From JBBIPA01 sp963820495 (lineage in GTDB: Bacteria > Chloroflexota > Dehalococcoidia > GIF9 > UBA5629), in assembly GCA_963820495.1 (NCBI GenBank), contig CAWGAF010000001.1, positions 1,302,001 through 1,366,000 of the forward strand: a DNA stretch of 64,000 nucleotides, read 5' to 3'. This document shows positions 54,700 through 63,218 of the stretch, piece by piece (the first letter of the stretch is position 1; every line of letters begins with the position of its first letter). The translations under genes and the position numbers were made by a program. The notes below the pieces were generated by a model that made no database searches, was not told the origin of the DNA, and was given only the letters and a program-made list of their open reading frames with translations.

Positions 54700-54913
54700 T
54701 TAATTTATTGGCACACCACCAGCCAGAAGCTCGGATTCCGCCTGGTTTAGCTTGCAGCCCAGGGTATGAAAAGTTACCACTGGGCTATTTCTCTTGGTCA
54801 TCAAGGGAATTATATTGACACCAGGTTTGGCAGGTCAACTGGAGATAGACTATTTTGAACATTTGGCCTAGCAGACGGGTTTAATATTGGGCTAACGATT
54901 GCACATTTTGGCT
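54700..54913 (-). pseudogene. Duplicated 5' fragment of mtaB with its upstream region
   Basis: The region 54722-54913 repeats, with scattered changes, the stretch 51244-51435 covering the mtaB start and its upstream sequence, in the same orientation. From an ATG at 54801 it encodes 27 codons nearly identical to the MtaB N-terminus (VVTFHTLGCKLNQAESELLA) before leaving the homology and stopping at 54700. It is not functional. The surrounding 54359-55120 gap has no other convincing gene; two short overlapping ORFs on the plus strand (54556-54818) have no recognisable features. Confidence 0.85.
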
Positions 54914-55120
54914 TTTGTTTCACTTTTCTTCTAGATGGTAATATGAGGTGATGAACCTGGCTGGTAGTGGGCTATGGAATGTAAAACCGAATTCGGTGGT
55001 TGGCTTATCTTCATCGCACTTATACGGTTCATAAATTGTCCACCTCAATAATTTATTAAATGCCTGCGTTCAATCAGACCACTGCCAGGGGCACCGACAA
55101 CCAATAGCCAGTATACTGAA

Positions 55121-56815
55121 TCAGGGAGTTACCGTTACAGTGACATTGTCAGTAACACTGCCGTTACTATTACGGGCAGTAAGGGTGTAAATGGTGGTTC
55201 CGGTAGGAAATACGTCTACTTCATGGGGAAAGTAAATGCTCAAATCTTCTATATGAAAACCGCCTACATCGCTATCAATATACGCTAAGGTTGCTCCTGA
55301 GATTTCCCAGCTTAAAGTTGAAGACTGACCAGCAGTCTTAGTTACTTGGTCTGCGCCATCTACGGAAAATTCGATTATTACCGGCGGGCTTGTTGACATA
55401 ATTGTAACCGTGACTGACTCAGTTACAGAGTCATAGCTGTTAGTGGCAGTAAGGGTATAATTGCCGGCAGCGACCGTTTTGCTACCTGATGCCGTCAAGC
55501 CAGTATAACTGCTCGTACCTGTAATAGAAATTGAAGTTGCCCCGGTGGTCTCCCAGTACAAAGTTGAAGAGCTTGCGGTAAAACTAACTATCACCGGTTT
55601 ACCTGAAGCCACCGTAACCGTAGCTGACGCAGTTACAGGACCGATATTGTTACGGGCAGTAAGGGTATAAGTGGTAGTTTCAGTTGGATATACTACTTTG
55701 GTTCCTGATGATAAGACATTACCGATGTCCTGATTGATAGAAATCGAAGTTGCTCCGCTAACCGCCCATTCCAAAGTTGAATCCTCGTCGACATCAATGG
55801 TGACCGGGTCTGCGGTAAAACTGTTTATCACAGGTGCTCCTGGAACAGCGACCGTAATCTTAACTGTTGCAGTTGCAGAACCAGCGGCATTAGTGGCAGT
55901 GATAGTATAAGTGGTGGTTTCAGTTGGGGTTACCACCTGCGTTCCAGATGAAGTGACTATACCAATACCCTGATCTATATTAACATAACTAGCTCGGGCG
56001 ACTTTCCATTGCAAAGTTGCAGGCTCGCCGACAGCAATACTGCTCGGGCTTGCGCTAAAACTGGTTATCCCCGGCTCAGGAGGCTCCTTCACGGTAACGG
56101 TGACTGAGGCGTTCACAGGGCCAGCGCTATTAGTGGCAGTAAGATGGTAGGTGGTGGTCGTATCTGGGGATACCGTCTGTGTCCCGGACGAAGAGACGGT
56201 ACCAATTTCCTGGTCGATAGAAACTGAAGTCGCTCCGCTAACATCCCAAGATAACTCGGTTTCCTGTCCTTGTGTAATTGTAGAAGGTTCAGCACTAAAC
56301 GAGTTTACAGCAGGTGGTTTTTTAAATTCAGTAGATGTGCCTGCTGTTGACTGGTCACCCGATGGTTTACTCGATGATGTAAAAAAGGAATCACTATTTA
56401 GGGCAAAGGCAATTCCTCCGCCTACTAACACTACAAATATCAAGACCATAAGAGGTATAGTAATGCCCGAGGGGCGTTTCTTTTTGCGCATAGCTGTAGT
56501 TTTGCTACGCATTTTTTGTTGCTGATATTGATTTGACTTCCTCCGACCTGGTGTTTGTTGTACATCACTCCAATCTAAGGGAACACCGCAATTACTACAA
56601 GCGCTCTGACCATAGACAACTTGTGCCTTGCAATTAGGACAGGCGTATATCTGCTGCCCCCCCATTTGTTGCGCATCAGGCTCCTGCTGGGTATAAGATG
56701 GAGGAGGCGTTTGTTGTACTAGTCCCCAATCTAAAGCAACACCACAATTCCCACAAGCGCTCTGACCATAGACAACTTGTGCCTTGCAATTGGGACAGGC
56801 GTACATCTCTTGCAT
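55121..56815 (-). CDS. Zinc-ribbon membrane protein with Ig-like repeats
   Basis: A 564-residue protein. Two near-identical zinc ribbons (Cys7/10/21/24 and Cys59/62/73/76) are separated by Gln/Pro linkers, then a basic patch and one helix (~118-138). The external part has about five beta-sandwich repeats of ~80 residues, each with patterns such as GQETELSWDVSGATSVSI, SSGTQ(T/V)VSP and TTYTLTARN. The last ends at the C-terminus. It has the same overall topology as the 22105 and 24578 proteins without a thioredoxin domain. The function is unknown; a surface-adhesion or sensing role is possible. Confidence 0.85.
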   Translation of the reverse strand: MQEMYACPNCKAQVVYGQSACGNCGVALDWGLVQQTPPPSYTQQEPDAQQMGGQQIYACPNCKAQVVYGQSACSNCGVPLDWSDVQQTPGRRKSNQYQQQKMRSKTTAMRKKKRPSGITIPLMVLIFVVLVGGGIAFALNSDSFFTSSSKPSGDQSTAGTSTEFKKPPAVNSFSAEPSTITQGQETELSWDVSGATSVSIDQEIGTVSSSGTQTVSPDTTTTYHLTATNSAGPVNASVTVTVKEPPEPGITSFSASPSSIAVGEPATLQWKVARASYVNIDQGIGIVTSSGTQVVTPTETTTYTITATNAAGSATATVKITVAVPGAPVINSFTADPVTIDVDEDSTLEWAVSGATSISINQDIGNVLSSGTKVVYPTETTTYTLTARNNIGPVTASATVTVASGKPVIVSFTASSSTLYWETTGATSISITGTSSYTGLTASGSKTVAAGNYTLTATNSYDSVTESVTVTIMSTSPPVIIEFSVDGADQVTKTAGQSSTLSWEISGATLAYIDSDVGGFHIEDLSIYFPHEVDVFPTGTTIYTLTARNSNGSVTDNVTVTVTP

Positions 56816-57195
56816 AGGCGTATCTCTATTTTAATGACTAATCGTCCACAACTTTGTCATATGCTATAGAACATGCAAAATTTTCTTGATAAATATAATA
56901 CCACTATTATACCTGCAAAATGTTAATAGTACAGATTCTAACATTACGCCTGGCCTGGTTTTTTGGGGTGGGGGCAGGTCAGTTAGTGACAAAACTTAAT
57001 ATTTTAAGGCTACTTGCATTTATCCATTGCTGCAACATCTAGAGTACCATAATTTCCCGCGTCGACCCGTTCCGTGCATTGATTTTGGCATAGATTAAAC
57101 CTATAAGCCTCTACTGCTAACTAAAATTTTCGATTTGTAGATATTCAGTGAACAAAATAACGGAATGTGCAGCACCCAATAACTTGCAATAGATA

Positions 57196-57224
57196 TTGCC
57201 TGCCAGGAGTTTTTTATATATAAT
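57196..57224 (+). promoter_or_regulatory. Promoter of the yedE module
   Basis: TTGCCT (57196-57201), 17 nt, TATAAT (57219-57224). The leader between here and yedE (57464) is about 230 nt and contains small ORFs and a hairpin. Upstream, 56816-57195 shows only AT-rich intergenic sequence. Confidence 0.65.
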
Positions 57225-57273
57225 GTCTGCCAGCCGATTTGGCTAATCAAATGAAGGAAAGGGGGTGACGTTA

Positions 57274-57448
57274 TGATTGTCCTGAATCGCAGAACCTGAT
57301 GTTGCACAGGTTTGATGCGCGTGTTGCATCATCATTGTTTGCACCCTGCTGCGTGGGAAACCAGCAACGTTGCCCTCCTGACTGTTTTCTGCTGATATCC
57401 ACAGGCTCCGACGTTATGTGTTTTCCAGGCACAGGGAAAATATTATAA
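57274..57448 (+). promoter_or_regulatory. yedE leader region with cysteine-rich short ORF (candidate attenuator)
   Basis: An 8-codon ORF (MIVLNRRT, 57274-57300) with an AAGGGGG site overlaps by one base (TGATG) the ATG of a 49-codon ORF (57299-57448). The second encodes a protein beginning MLHRFDARVASSLFAPCC with five cysteines in all, ending 15 nt before yedE. A 6-bp hairpin, TGATGC/GCATCA, occurs at 57313-57331. Cys-rich leader ORFs act as cysteine-responsive attenuators in mycobacteria; here the downstream genes handle sulfur or selenium, which makes a similar role plausible but unproven. Confidence 0.5.
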
Positions 57449-57463
57449 CGAAAGGAGCGTTCA

Positions 57464-58567
57464 ATGACACTAATTTTACGGTTTTTTACCTCTCGTTGGG
57501 GTCCTATTATCACTGGTATATTTGTCGGCGTGCTCGCCCCAGTGCTGGTTAAACTAGGCAATCCTGGCAACATGGGGGTTTGTGTTGTCTGTTTTAGCCG
57601 GGATATTGCCGGAGCACTGGGCTTACACCAGGCCAGCGTGGTGCAGTATATCCGCCCGGAAATTATCGGATTTGTGCTGGGTGCTCTTGTTGCTGCTCTT
57701 ATCTTTCGTGAATTTAAGCCACGTACTGGTTCAGCACCGCTAGTTAGATTCTTACTGGGCATGTTTGCCGTTTTCGGCGCCCTGGTGTTTTTAGGATGCC
57801 CCTGGCGTGCCTATCTGCGGCTTTCCGGCGGCGATTGGAATGCTATTTTTGGCATCATTGGTTTAATAGTAGGAATTGGAATAGGCATCGTTTTCCTGCG
57901 TATGGGATTCAGTCTTGGCCGCAACCGTCCAGGGCCAAAAGCTTTGGGCTGGGTCATGCCTGCCATTATGGTGGTATTGCTAATCCTTTTGCTGGTTGCT
58001 CCACAATTCGGACGAGACGCTAGCGGTAATCCTACAGGACCCATCTTCTTTTCCACAAAAGGGCCCGGCAGCCAGCACGCCCCGCTGATAATCTCCCTCG
58101 TTATCGGGCTGGCTATTGGCTTCTTGGCTCAGCGCAGCCGTTTCTGTACCGTCGGAGCCATACGCGATGTGATATTGCTCCGCGATGCCCGTCTGCTTTA
58201 TGGCATTCTGGCGTTAATTGTGGCTGCCTTCATTACTAACTTTGCTCTGGGGCAGTTTAATCCCGGCTTTGCCAACCAACCTGTAGCTCATACCGATAGC
58301 TTGTGGAATTTTGGCGGCATGGTGCTAGCTGGCTTGGCTTTTACTCTGGCTGGAGGCTGTCCCGGCAGGCAGCTATTCCTTTCTGGAGAAGGTGATGGCG
58401 ATGCCGCTGTTTTTGTCAGCGGTATGATTGTGGGTGCGGGAATTGCCCATATTTATACCATGGCCAGTTCGCCTAGCGGAGTAGGTGATTTTGGCCCGAT
58501 AACAGTGATTGTAGGACTGGTTGTCTGCGTTGTCATCGGGTTGACAATGAGGGAAGCAAAGGCATAA
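57464..58567 (+). CDS. yedE: YedE/YeeE-type transporter (putative selenium or sulfur importer)
   Basis: A 367-residue membrane protein with about ten helices. It has the paired family motifs GCPWRAYLRLSGGDWNA (~109) and GGCPGRQLFLSGEGDGDA (~299), whose cysteines line the substrate path in YeeE-like transporters. The subtype matches the group proposed to import selenium-containing compounds in selenium metabolism clusters. It heads an operon with tusA (14 nt), cysteine desulfurase and a DUF3343 gene. A GAAAGGAGCG site precedes the ATG. Confidence 0.87.
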   Translation: MTLILRFFTSRWGPIITGIFVGVLAPVLVKLGNPGNMGVCVVCFSRDIAGALGLHQASVVQYIRPEIIGFVLGALVAALIFREFKPRTGSAPLVRFLLGMFAVFGALVFLGCPWRAYLRLSGGDWNAIFGIIGLIVGIGIGIVFLRMGFSLGRNRPGPKALGWVMPAIMVVLLILLLVAPQFGRDASGNPTGPIFFSTKGPGSQHAPLIISLVIGLAIGFLAQRSRFCTVGAIRDVILLRDARLLYGILALIVAAFITNFALGQFNPGFANQPVAHTDSLWNFGGMVLAGLAFTLAGGCPGRQLFLSGEGDGDAAVFVSGMIVGAGIAHIYTMASSPSGVGDFGPITVIVGLVVCVVIGLTMREAKA

Positions 58568-58581
58568 GGAGGCATAATAGT

Positions 58582-58803
58582 ATGAGTGATATAAAGACTG
58601 TAGATGCTCGTGGACTATCTTGCCCACAGCCGGCAATGTTAGCTCTTCAGGCTATAAAAAAACTGGATAAGGGAGAGATTGAGGTGCTGGTTGATTCTGG
58701 CACCGCATGTGAAAATGTTTCGCGCCTGGCTAGAAATGCTGGCTGGGAGGTGATTATTGAGGATCAGCCTGAAGGCAATTACCGGATTGTGTTAAAGAAA
58801 TGA
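58582..58803 (+). CDS. tusA: TusA/YedF-like sulfurtransferase
   Basis: A 73-residue sulfur-relay protein with the active-site cysteine in DARGLSCPQPAMLALQAI (Cys15). It is the right size for TusA; the related YedF has an extra domain not present here. It accepts persulfide from a cysteine desulfurase, such as the one encoded directly downstream (ATGA overlap), and passes sulfur or selenium on. Confidence 0.92.
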   Translation: MSDIKTVDARGLSCPQPAMLALQAIKKLDKGEIEVLVDSGTACENVSRLARNAGWEVIIEDQPEGNYRIVLKK

Positions 58804-59949
58804 TCTACATGGATAATGCGGCCACATCATGGCCCAAGCCACCTGAGGTCTTAAAAGCTATGACCGATGTCCTGGAGCGCGCCCGGGGGTAACCCCGGCC
58901 GCTCGGGACACCTGCTGTCCATTGAGGCAGCGCGGGTAATGTACGAAACACGAGAACTTATTGCCCGCTTTTTTCATATCGAGGATCCGTTGCGGGTGAT
59001 CTTTGCCAACAACGCTACTCATGCCATCAATATAGCTCTTACTGGTTTGCTGAAACCTGGCGATCATGTTGTTACCAGTTCTATGGAGCACAACGCGGTA
59101 ATGCGGCCGTTGCGAAATTTAGAAAAAAGAGGTATCAATCTGCAAATTGTTCCTTGTGCCTCTGACGGAAGCCTCAATATCGAAGACGTCGCCAGTGCGG
59201 TTGATTCCAAGACACGTCTCGTAGTCATCAATCATGCCAGCAATGTGGTGGGAACCATATTACCTGTGGCTGATGTTGCCTCTATCGCTCATCAGGTTGG
59301 TGCTTTGCTATTAGTGGATGCCGCACAAACAGCAGGGGCTATACCTATAGATGTGCGGGCAATGAGCATTGACTTATTGGCATTCACTGGACACAAGGGG
59401 TTGCAAGGCCCCCCGGGCATCGGCGGTCTTATTATTGGTGACAATGTTGATGTCTCGCAGATTGAACCACTTATGCGTGGCGGCACAGGTAGTCAATCAG
59501 AGTTAGAGGAGCAGCCAGATGATTTACCCGACAAATTCGAAAGCGGCACCCCAAATATTGTAGGTATCGCAGGTTTACGTACCGGTATAAACTGGGTTAC
59601 GGATAAGGGGATTGAAGCAATCCGAGCAAAGGAGAAAGAGCTTACTAGCGCTCTAATTGATGGCTTGTGTAACATACCTTATGTCAAAGTTTATGGGCAG
59701 CTTGACCCGAACAAGTCAACGGCTGTCGTGTCGATTACAGTTGACAAAAAACAAGTCTCGGAAATCGGCTTGAGGCTGGACGAAGAATTCGGCATCTTAT
59801 CCCGTGTCGGATTGCACTGTGCTCCAGCAGCGCATAAGACAATAGGCACTTTTCCAGAAGGTACGGTGCGGTTAGCACCAGGCGTGTTCACTACCAAAGA
59901 TGATATCTTTGCAGTGATAGCAGCGATACGGAAGGTTGGCCGGTCATGA
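58800..59949 (+). pseudogene. Cysteine desulfurase with a frameshift near codon 30
   Basis: A class V aminotransferase of about 380 residues. From ATG 58800 the frame encodes MIYMDNAATSWPKPPEVL and runs to TAA at 58890-58892. The homology continues in the next frame from about 58885 (GGNPGRSGHLLSIEAARV), so one extra base sits in a CCCGGGGG run at 58882-58889. The rest is intact, including the PLP lysine in FTGHKGLQGPPG and the catalytic cysteine in LHCAPAAH. The gene matches a selenium/sulfur-linked cysteine desulfurase subgroup. It is either recently inactivated, expressed by frameshifting or affected by a sequencing error. Confidence 0.85.
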
Positions 59950-60167
59950 CATCATACGGTGTGGTTTTATTTCATACAACTTCGTCTGCTATTAGGGCTG
60001 AGAAGTTGTTGATTAAAGAAGGGTGCCATATTAAATTGATACCTACACCTCGCGAGTTTTCCAGCGATTGTGGTATTGCCGTGCGCTTCGATTGGGGTGA
60101 GCATGAACGAGTTAAATCGGTGCTGGACGCAGCAGGTGTGCAGATTAACACTATTCATCAGATGTGA
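59946..60167 (+). CDS. DUF3343 protein
   Basis: A 73-residue soluble protein matching DUF3343, with VLFHTTSSAIRAEKLLIKEG at the start and CGIAVRFDWGEHERVKSVL later. The family is repeatedly found next to TusA/YedF, YedE and cysteine desulfurases in selenium-related clusters and probably binds a sulfur/selenium carrier; no activity is known. Its start overlaps the desulfurase stop as ATGA. Confidence 0.85.
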   Translation: MTSYGVVLFHTTSSAIRAEKLLIKEGCHIKLIPTPREFSSDCGIAVRFDWGEHERVKSVLDAAGVQINTIHQM

Positions 60168-60266
60168 TTTAGAAAACCCCGCAAATTGAAGCTTACCACG
60201 CGCTGGGTCACCTAATCTACAGGATTACTCTAAATATCTATTTTCAAACTGACCCACTACCTGTTT

Positions 60267-60295
60267 TTGACGGAATAAAAAGATTATTCTATAAT
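60267..60295 (+). promoter_or_regulatory. Promoter of the DUF134-DUF364-modA-like cluster
   Basis: TTGACG (60267-60272), 17 nt, TATAAT (60290-60295), just upstream of the palindrome at 60299-60318. Confidence 0.75.
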
Positions 60296-60298
60296 AGA

Positions 60299-60318
60299 TT
60301 ATGAGCATATGCTCATAA
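60299..60318. promoter_or_regulatory. Perfect 20-bp palindrome at the transcription start (operator)
   Basis: Half-site TTATGAGCAT followed by ATGCTCATAA. It lies directly after the -10 box and covers the expected start point, the classic position for a repressor site. The downstream gene encodes a DUF134 DNA-binding protein, so autoregulation is the simplest reading. Confidence 0.75.
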
Positions 60319-60334
60319 CAAGGGGAGTAGAGTA

Positions 60335-60835
60335 ATGTCTAGACCACCAAAGTGCCGTCGGGTTAATTTTATGCCGGGTATTACTTATTTTAAACCTGCT
60401 GGTATACCGCTGAGGATGCTGGATGAAATTCGCCTCACTGTTGAGGAGATTGAGGCTATACGTCTTAAAGACCTGGAAGACCTGGACCAGGAGCAGTGTG
60501 CTGAAAAAATGAACATCTCACGCCCCACATTTCAGCGAGTGCTGGAATCAGCGAGGAAGAAATTGGCTGAGGCTTTACTGAGTGGGAAGGCAATCAGAAT
60601 AGAAGGGGGCAATTTTGAAATGGCTCCATTGCACTTTACCTGTCCGACTGGTCATGAATGGGAAGCACCTTTTGAAGTGGCGATGAAGGCAGCGCAGCAG
60701 TCTTGCCCTGTTTGCAGCACACCGGTCGTTGTACCTCTTCAGCCATCGGCTTTTGGGTGGGGTAGAGGAAGATGTGGTAGAAGACATGGTGGAGAAAACT
60801 CTAGATATAACGGGACGCCGAGAGTTAAAGAGTAG
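60335..60835 (+). CDS. DUF134 family DNA-binding regulator
   Basis: A 166-residue protein. The DUF134 domain (about 1-100) begins MSRPPKCRRV, has the conserved MPGITYFKPAGIP and a helix-turn-helix around LEDLDQEQCAEKMNISRPTFQRVLESARKK. The C-terminal part has a HEWEAPF segment, CPVC and a Gly/Arg-rich tail with WGRGRCGRRHGG, which could bind metal. DUF134 proteins are often neighbours of NifX/NifB-like and DUF5320 proteins, as here. It is the first gene of the cluster and the likely ligand of the palindrome at 60299. Confidence 0.88.
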   Translation: MSRPPKCRRVNFMPGITYFKPAGIPLRMLDEIRLTVEEIEAIRLKDLEDLDQEQCAEKMNISRPTFQRVLESARKKLAEALLSGKAIRIEGGNFEMAPLHFTCPTGHEWEAPFEVAMKAAQQSCPVCSTPVVVPLQPSAFGWGRGRCGRRHGGENSRYNGTPRVKE

Positions 60836-60837
60836 CT

Positions 60838-61569
60838 ATGAAGATTATTGATGATCTTATTTCTAACTTAGACTTCGACGCGCCGGTAGGAGATATAAGG
60901 CAGGGACCTTTTCAAACGGCGGTGCTGACTCGCAACTGTGGTCTAGCTTCAACACCTCACGATGCAGGGCCTCACCATGACAAGGCGCCGGTAAAAGAGG
61001 CGGGCTATTTGCTACAGAAGGATGCGCTAACACTGGCAAAGATGGCAAACTCGTCCAGCCATCTTGAGGCGGCAATAGGCATGGCAACCATAAATTCACT
61101 CATTGAGCTGGACGAAAGGCATTGTGCAGACCTTAACGCAGGGGATCTTATGATGGAGAAGGGAAAAGACAAAAAAGTGGCTATAGTGGGCCATTTTCCT
61201 TTCATTCCTAGGCTTCGCTCGGTGGTGAAAGAGCTTTGGGTCATTGAACAGAGACCTAAAGAAGGTGATTTTACCGAAGCCGAAGCTGGAGACTTTATTC
61301 CACAGGCGGATGTTGTTGGCATCACTGGTACTGCCTTCACTAACCATACCATTGAGCAGCTACTTACATTGTGTAGTTCTAAAGCTTATGTCGTTATACT
61401 CGGAGGCACCACTCCGCTATCGCCAGTGATTTTTGACTACGGCGTGTCTGCCCTATCGGGTACAAAAGTAATTGACTCTGAGGCGACACTACATTGTGTA
61501 AGCCAGGGGGCAACGTTCAGGCAAATAAAAGGGATTCGTTTATTAACGATCCAAAAGGAGAAAAGATAA
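60838..61569 (+). CDS. DUF364/DUF4213 protein (putative heavy-metal chelation domain), copy 1
   Basis: A 243-residue soluble protein. The DUF4213-like N-terminus (~1-100) has LTRNCGLASTPHD and TLAKMANSSSHLEAAIGMATIN. The C-terminal DUF364 domain has KVAIVGHFPFIPRL and VVILGGTTPLSPVIFDYGVS. The family is annotated as putative heavy-metal chelators and is found near molybdate or iron transport genes. It lies 2 nt after DUF134 and 3 nt before the modA-like gene, a tight operon. Confidence 0.85.
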   Translation: MKIIDDLISNLDFDAPVGDIRQGPFQTAVLTRNCGLASTPHDAGPHHDKAPVKEAGYLLQKDALTLAKMANSSSHLEAAIGMATINSLIELDERHCADLNAGDLMMEKGKDKKVAIVGHFPFIPRLRSVVKELWVIEQRPKEGDFTEAEAGDFIPQADVVGITGTAFTNHTIEQLLTLCSSKAYVVILGGTTPLSPVIFDYGVSALSGTKVIDSEATLHCVSQGATFRQIKGIRLLTIQKEKR

Positions 61570-61572
61570 TTT

Positions 61573-62376
61573 ATGTCACTGAGAGCTAAACGTAGTCTAT
61601 CAGCACTTCTTTTCATCCTTTTATTCACCCTAGTTCCTGGCTGTGCTCAAGTTGAAGCTTCGCCCATAACCGTCTTTGCTGCAGGTGGAGCGAAGCCAGC
61701 GCTCGATGAGGTGTGCCGGCAATTCGAGGAGCAGTATAAAACTAAAGTAGAAGTTTCCTATGGTGGTGGTGGAGAAATATTGTCCAAGATGGTAATGGCT
61801 AAATGTGGCGATGTTTACATAGCTCCAGAGCAAAGATTCATGGAAGCTGCGCAAGAGAAAAAGGCAATCGACCCAGAGACAGTCAAGAGTATCGCCTACA
61901 TGGTACCTGTGATTGCCGTCCCCAAGGGCAACCCCGGGCAAATCTTCTCTGTAGCTGACCTTGCCAAGCCGGGAGTTCGCGTAGCTGTTACCAGAGCAGA
62001 GACCACTCTCTTGGGAAAGTATGCTACGGAAATATTCTATAAGGCAGGTATTGCCGAAGCGGTGGAGAAAAACATAGTGACGCAAGCTTCGGACCCCAAT
62101 AATCTCTTGAATATGCTTTTCATGAAGCAGGTTGATGCCGGTATTATCTGGCATTTTTATCCAATTCTGGCTCCCGATAAGATCGAAGCCATACTATTGC
62201 CTTGCGAGGTAATGCCCGGTATCGGGGAAATGCAGGCTGCCGTAGCAACTTACAGCCAGAATAGCAAATCAGCACTTGAATTTATCGATTTCATGGCACA
62301 ATCTCAAGGCAAAGAGATATTCCAGAAACAAGGATATATCACTGACATCAAGGAGGTAAAATCATATTGCAAGTAA
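61573..62376 (+). CDS. ModA-like periplasmic substrate-binding lipoprotein
   Basis: A 267-residue substrate-binding protein with a signal ending in the lipobox VPGC (Cys24). The mature N-terminus (ITVFAAGGAKPALDEVCRQF) and the motif SYGGGGEILSKMV match ModA-type molybdate/tungstate binding proteins, with KPGVRVAVTRAETTLLGKYA in the second lobe. No permease or ATPase gene for a complete importer occurs in the window. It overlaps the second DUF364 gene by 10 nt. Oxyanion specificity is inferred. Confidence 0.85.
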   Translation: MSLRAKRSLSALLFILLFTLVPGCAQVEASPITVFAAGGAKPALDEVCRQFEEQYKTKVEVSYGGGGEILSKMVMAKCGDVYIAPEQRFMEAAQEKKAIDPETVKSIAYMVPVIAVPKGNPGQIFSVADLAKPGVRVAVTRAETTLLGKYATEIFYKAGIAEAVEKNIVTQASDPNNLLNMLFMKQVDAGIIWHFYPILAPDKIEAILLPCEVMPGIGEMQAAVATYSQNSKSALEFIDFMAQSQGKEIFQKQGYITDIKEVKSYCK

Positions 62377-63125
62377 TACCTGCTCTGGAACAAGCCAAGA
62401 AGAAGTTTGTTAATATTGTGGATAAGCATCAGTTGATGGGCGAGTTAGTCAAGGTGACGATTGGAACCCTATCGCCCCAACAAGCCATTGGTAGCCCAGC
62501 CAGACAGGACTTTGCCTTGCTGGCAGGCAAAGAGGTAATGATTGAAGCACAGTTCCGTGAAAGCTATGGGCAGGCTTTTACCAGTCAACCACAGAACTTT
62601 ACCGGTCTTATTGATGATGTGCTGAGCCTGAACCTGAACACTGCCGACCATAGAGCTATTTTCGTCGCTACGCTTAACGCGGTGGCGTCACATCTCGGGA
62701 TTACAAAAGAGGTTCGTCACTGCCGTGATGAGGAGCCTGAGAAATGCGGATCCCAGATCGCGCAGAATATAGCCGACAGATATGGGAAGATTAAGATTGT
62801 ACAGGTCGGCTATCAGCCAGCTATTCTGGAAAACCTGATCAAGAGATTCGGTGCTGCCAATGTTCAGTGCACTGACCTAGACCCCAGGAACATTGGCACT
62901 GACAAATTTGGAGTCACAATCTGTGATGGAGCATCAGAAAATATGAATCTAATTAAATGGTGTGATCTGATGCTGGTAACAAGCAGCACCAACGTGAATA
63001 ATACTTTTGATGAACTTTATGAAGCGACTATAGCAAAGCGGAAGCACTTCGTAATGTTTGGAGTTACTGGAGCTGGTATAGCGGCCCTTTTAAATCTGGA
63101 TAGAATTTGTCCTTTAGGGCACTGA
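62367..63125 (+). CDS. DUF364/DUF4213 protein, copy 2
   Basis: A 252-residue paralogue of the 60838 protein. DUF4213-like N-terminus includes TLSPQQAIGSPARQDFALLAGKE. CRDEEPEKCG is a cysteine pair in the middle. The DUF364 part has IKIVQVGYQPAILENLIKRF and FVMFGVTGAGIAALLNL. It starts with TTG behind AGGAGG inside the modA-like gene, so it is translationally coupled to it. The two copies differ considerably in sequence, suggesting different substrates. Confidence 0.83.
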   Translation: MQVIPALEQAKKKFVNIVDKHQLMGELVKVTIGTLSPQQAIGSPARQDFALLAGKEVMIEAQFRESYGQAFTSQPQNFTGLIDDVLSLNLNTADHRAIFVATLNAVASHLGITKEVRHCRDEEPEKCGSQIAQNIADRYGKIKIVQVGYQPAILENLIKRFGAANVQCTDLDPRNIGTDKFGVTICDGASENMNLIKWCDLMLVTSSTNVNNTFDELYEATIAKRKHFVMFGVTGAGIAALLNLDRICPLGH

Positions 63126-63218
63126 AAAAAATAGAACAAGAAAGAAAAAAGCAAGAGTAACTAAAAAAGTAGAGGGCTGATATTGAGTTTAGCTATTAGC
63201 CCGAGAAAGGAGGAAAAC

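Noticed and set aside
54556..54818. Two short plus-strand ORFs
   Set aside because: They overlap each other and the duplicated mtaB fragment and have no recognisable motif or ribosome site.
57225..57463. A known riboswitch (for example SAM or cobalamin) in the yedE leader
   Set aside because: I could not match any riboswitch core; the clearest features are the two short ORFs and one small hairpin.
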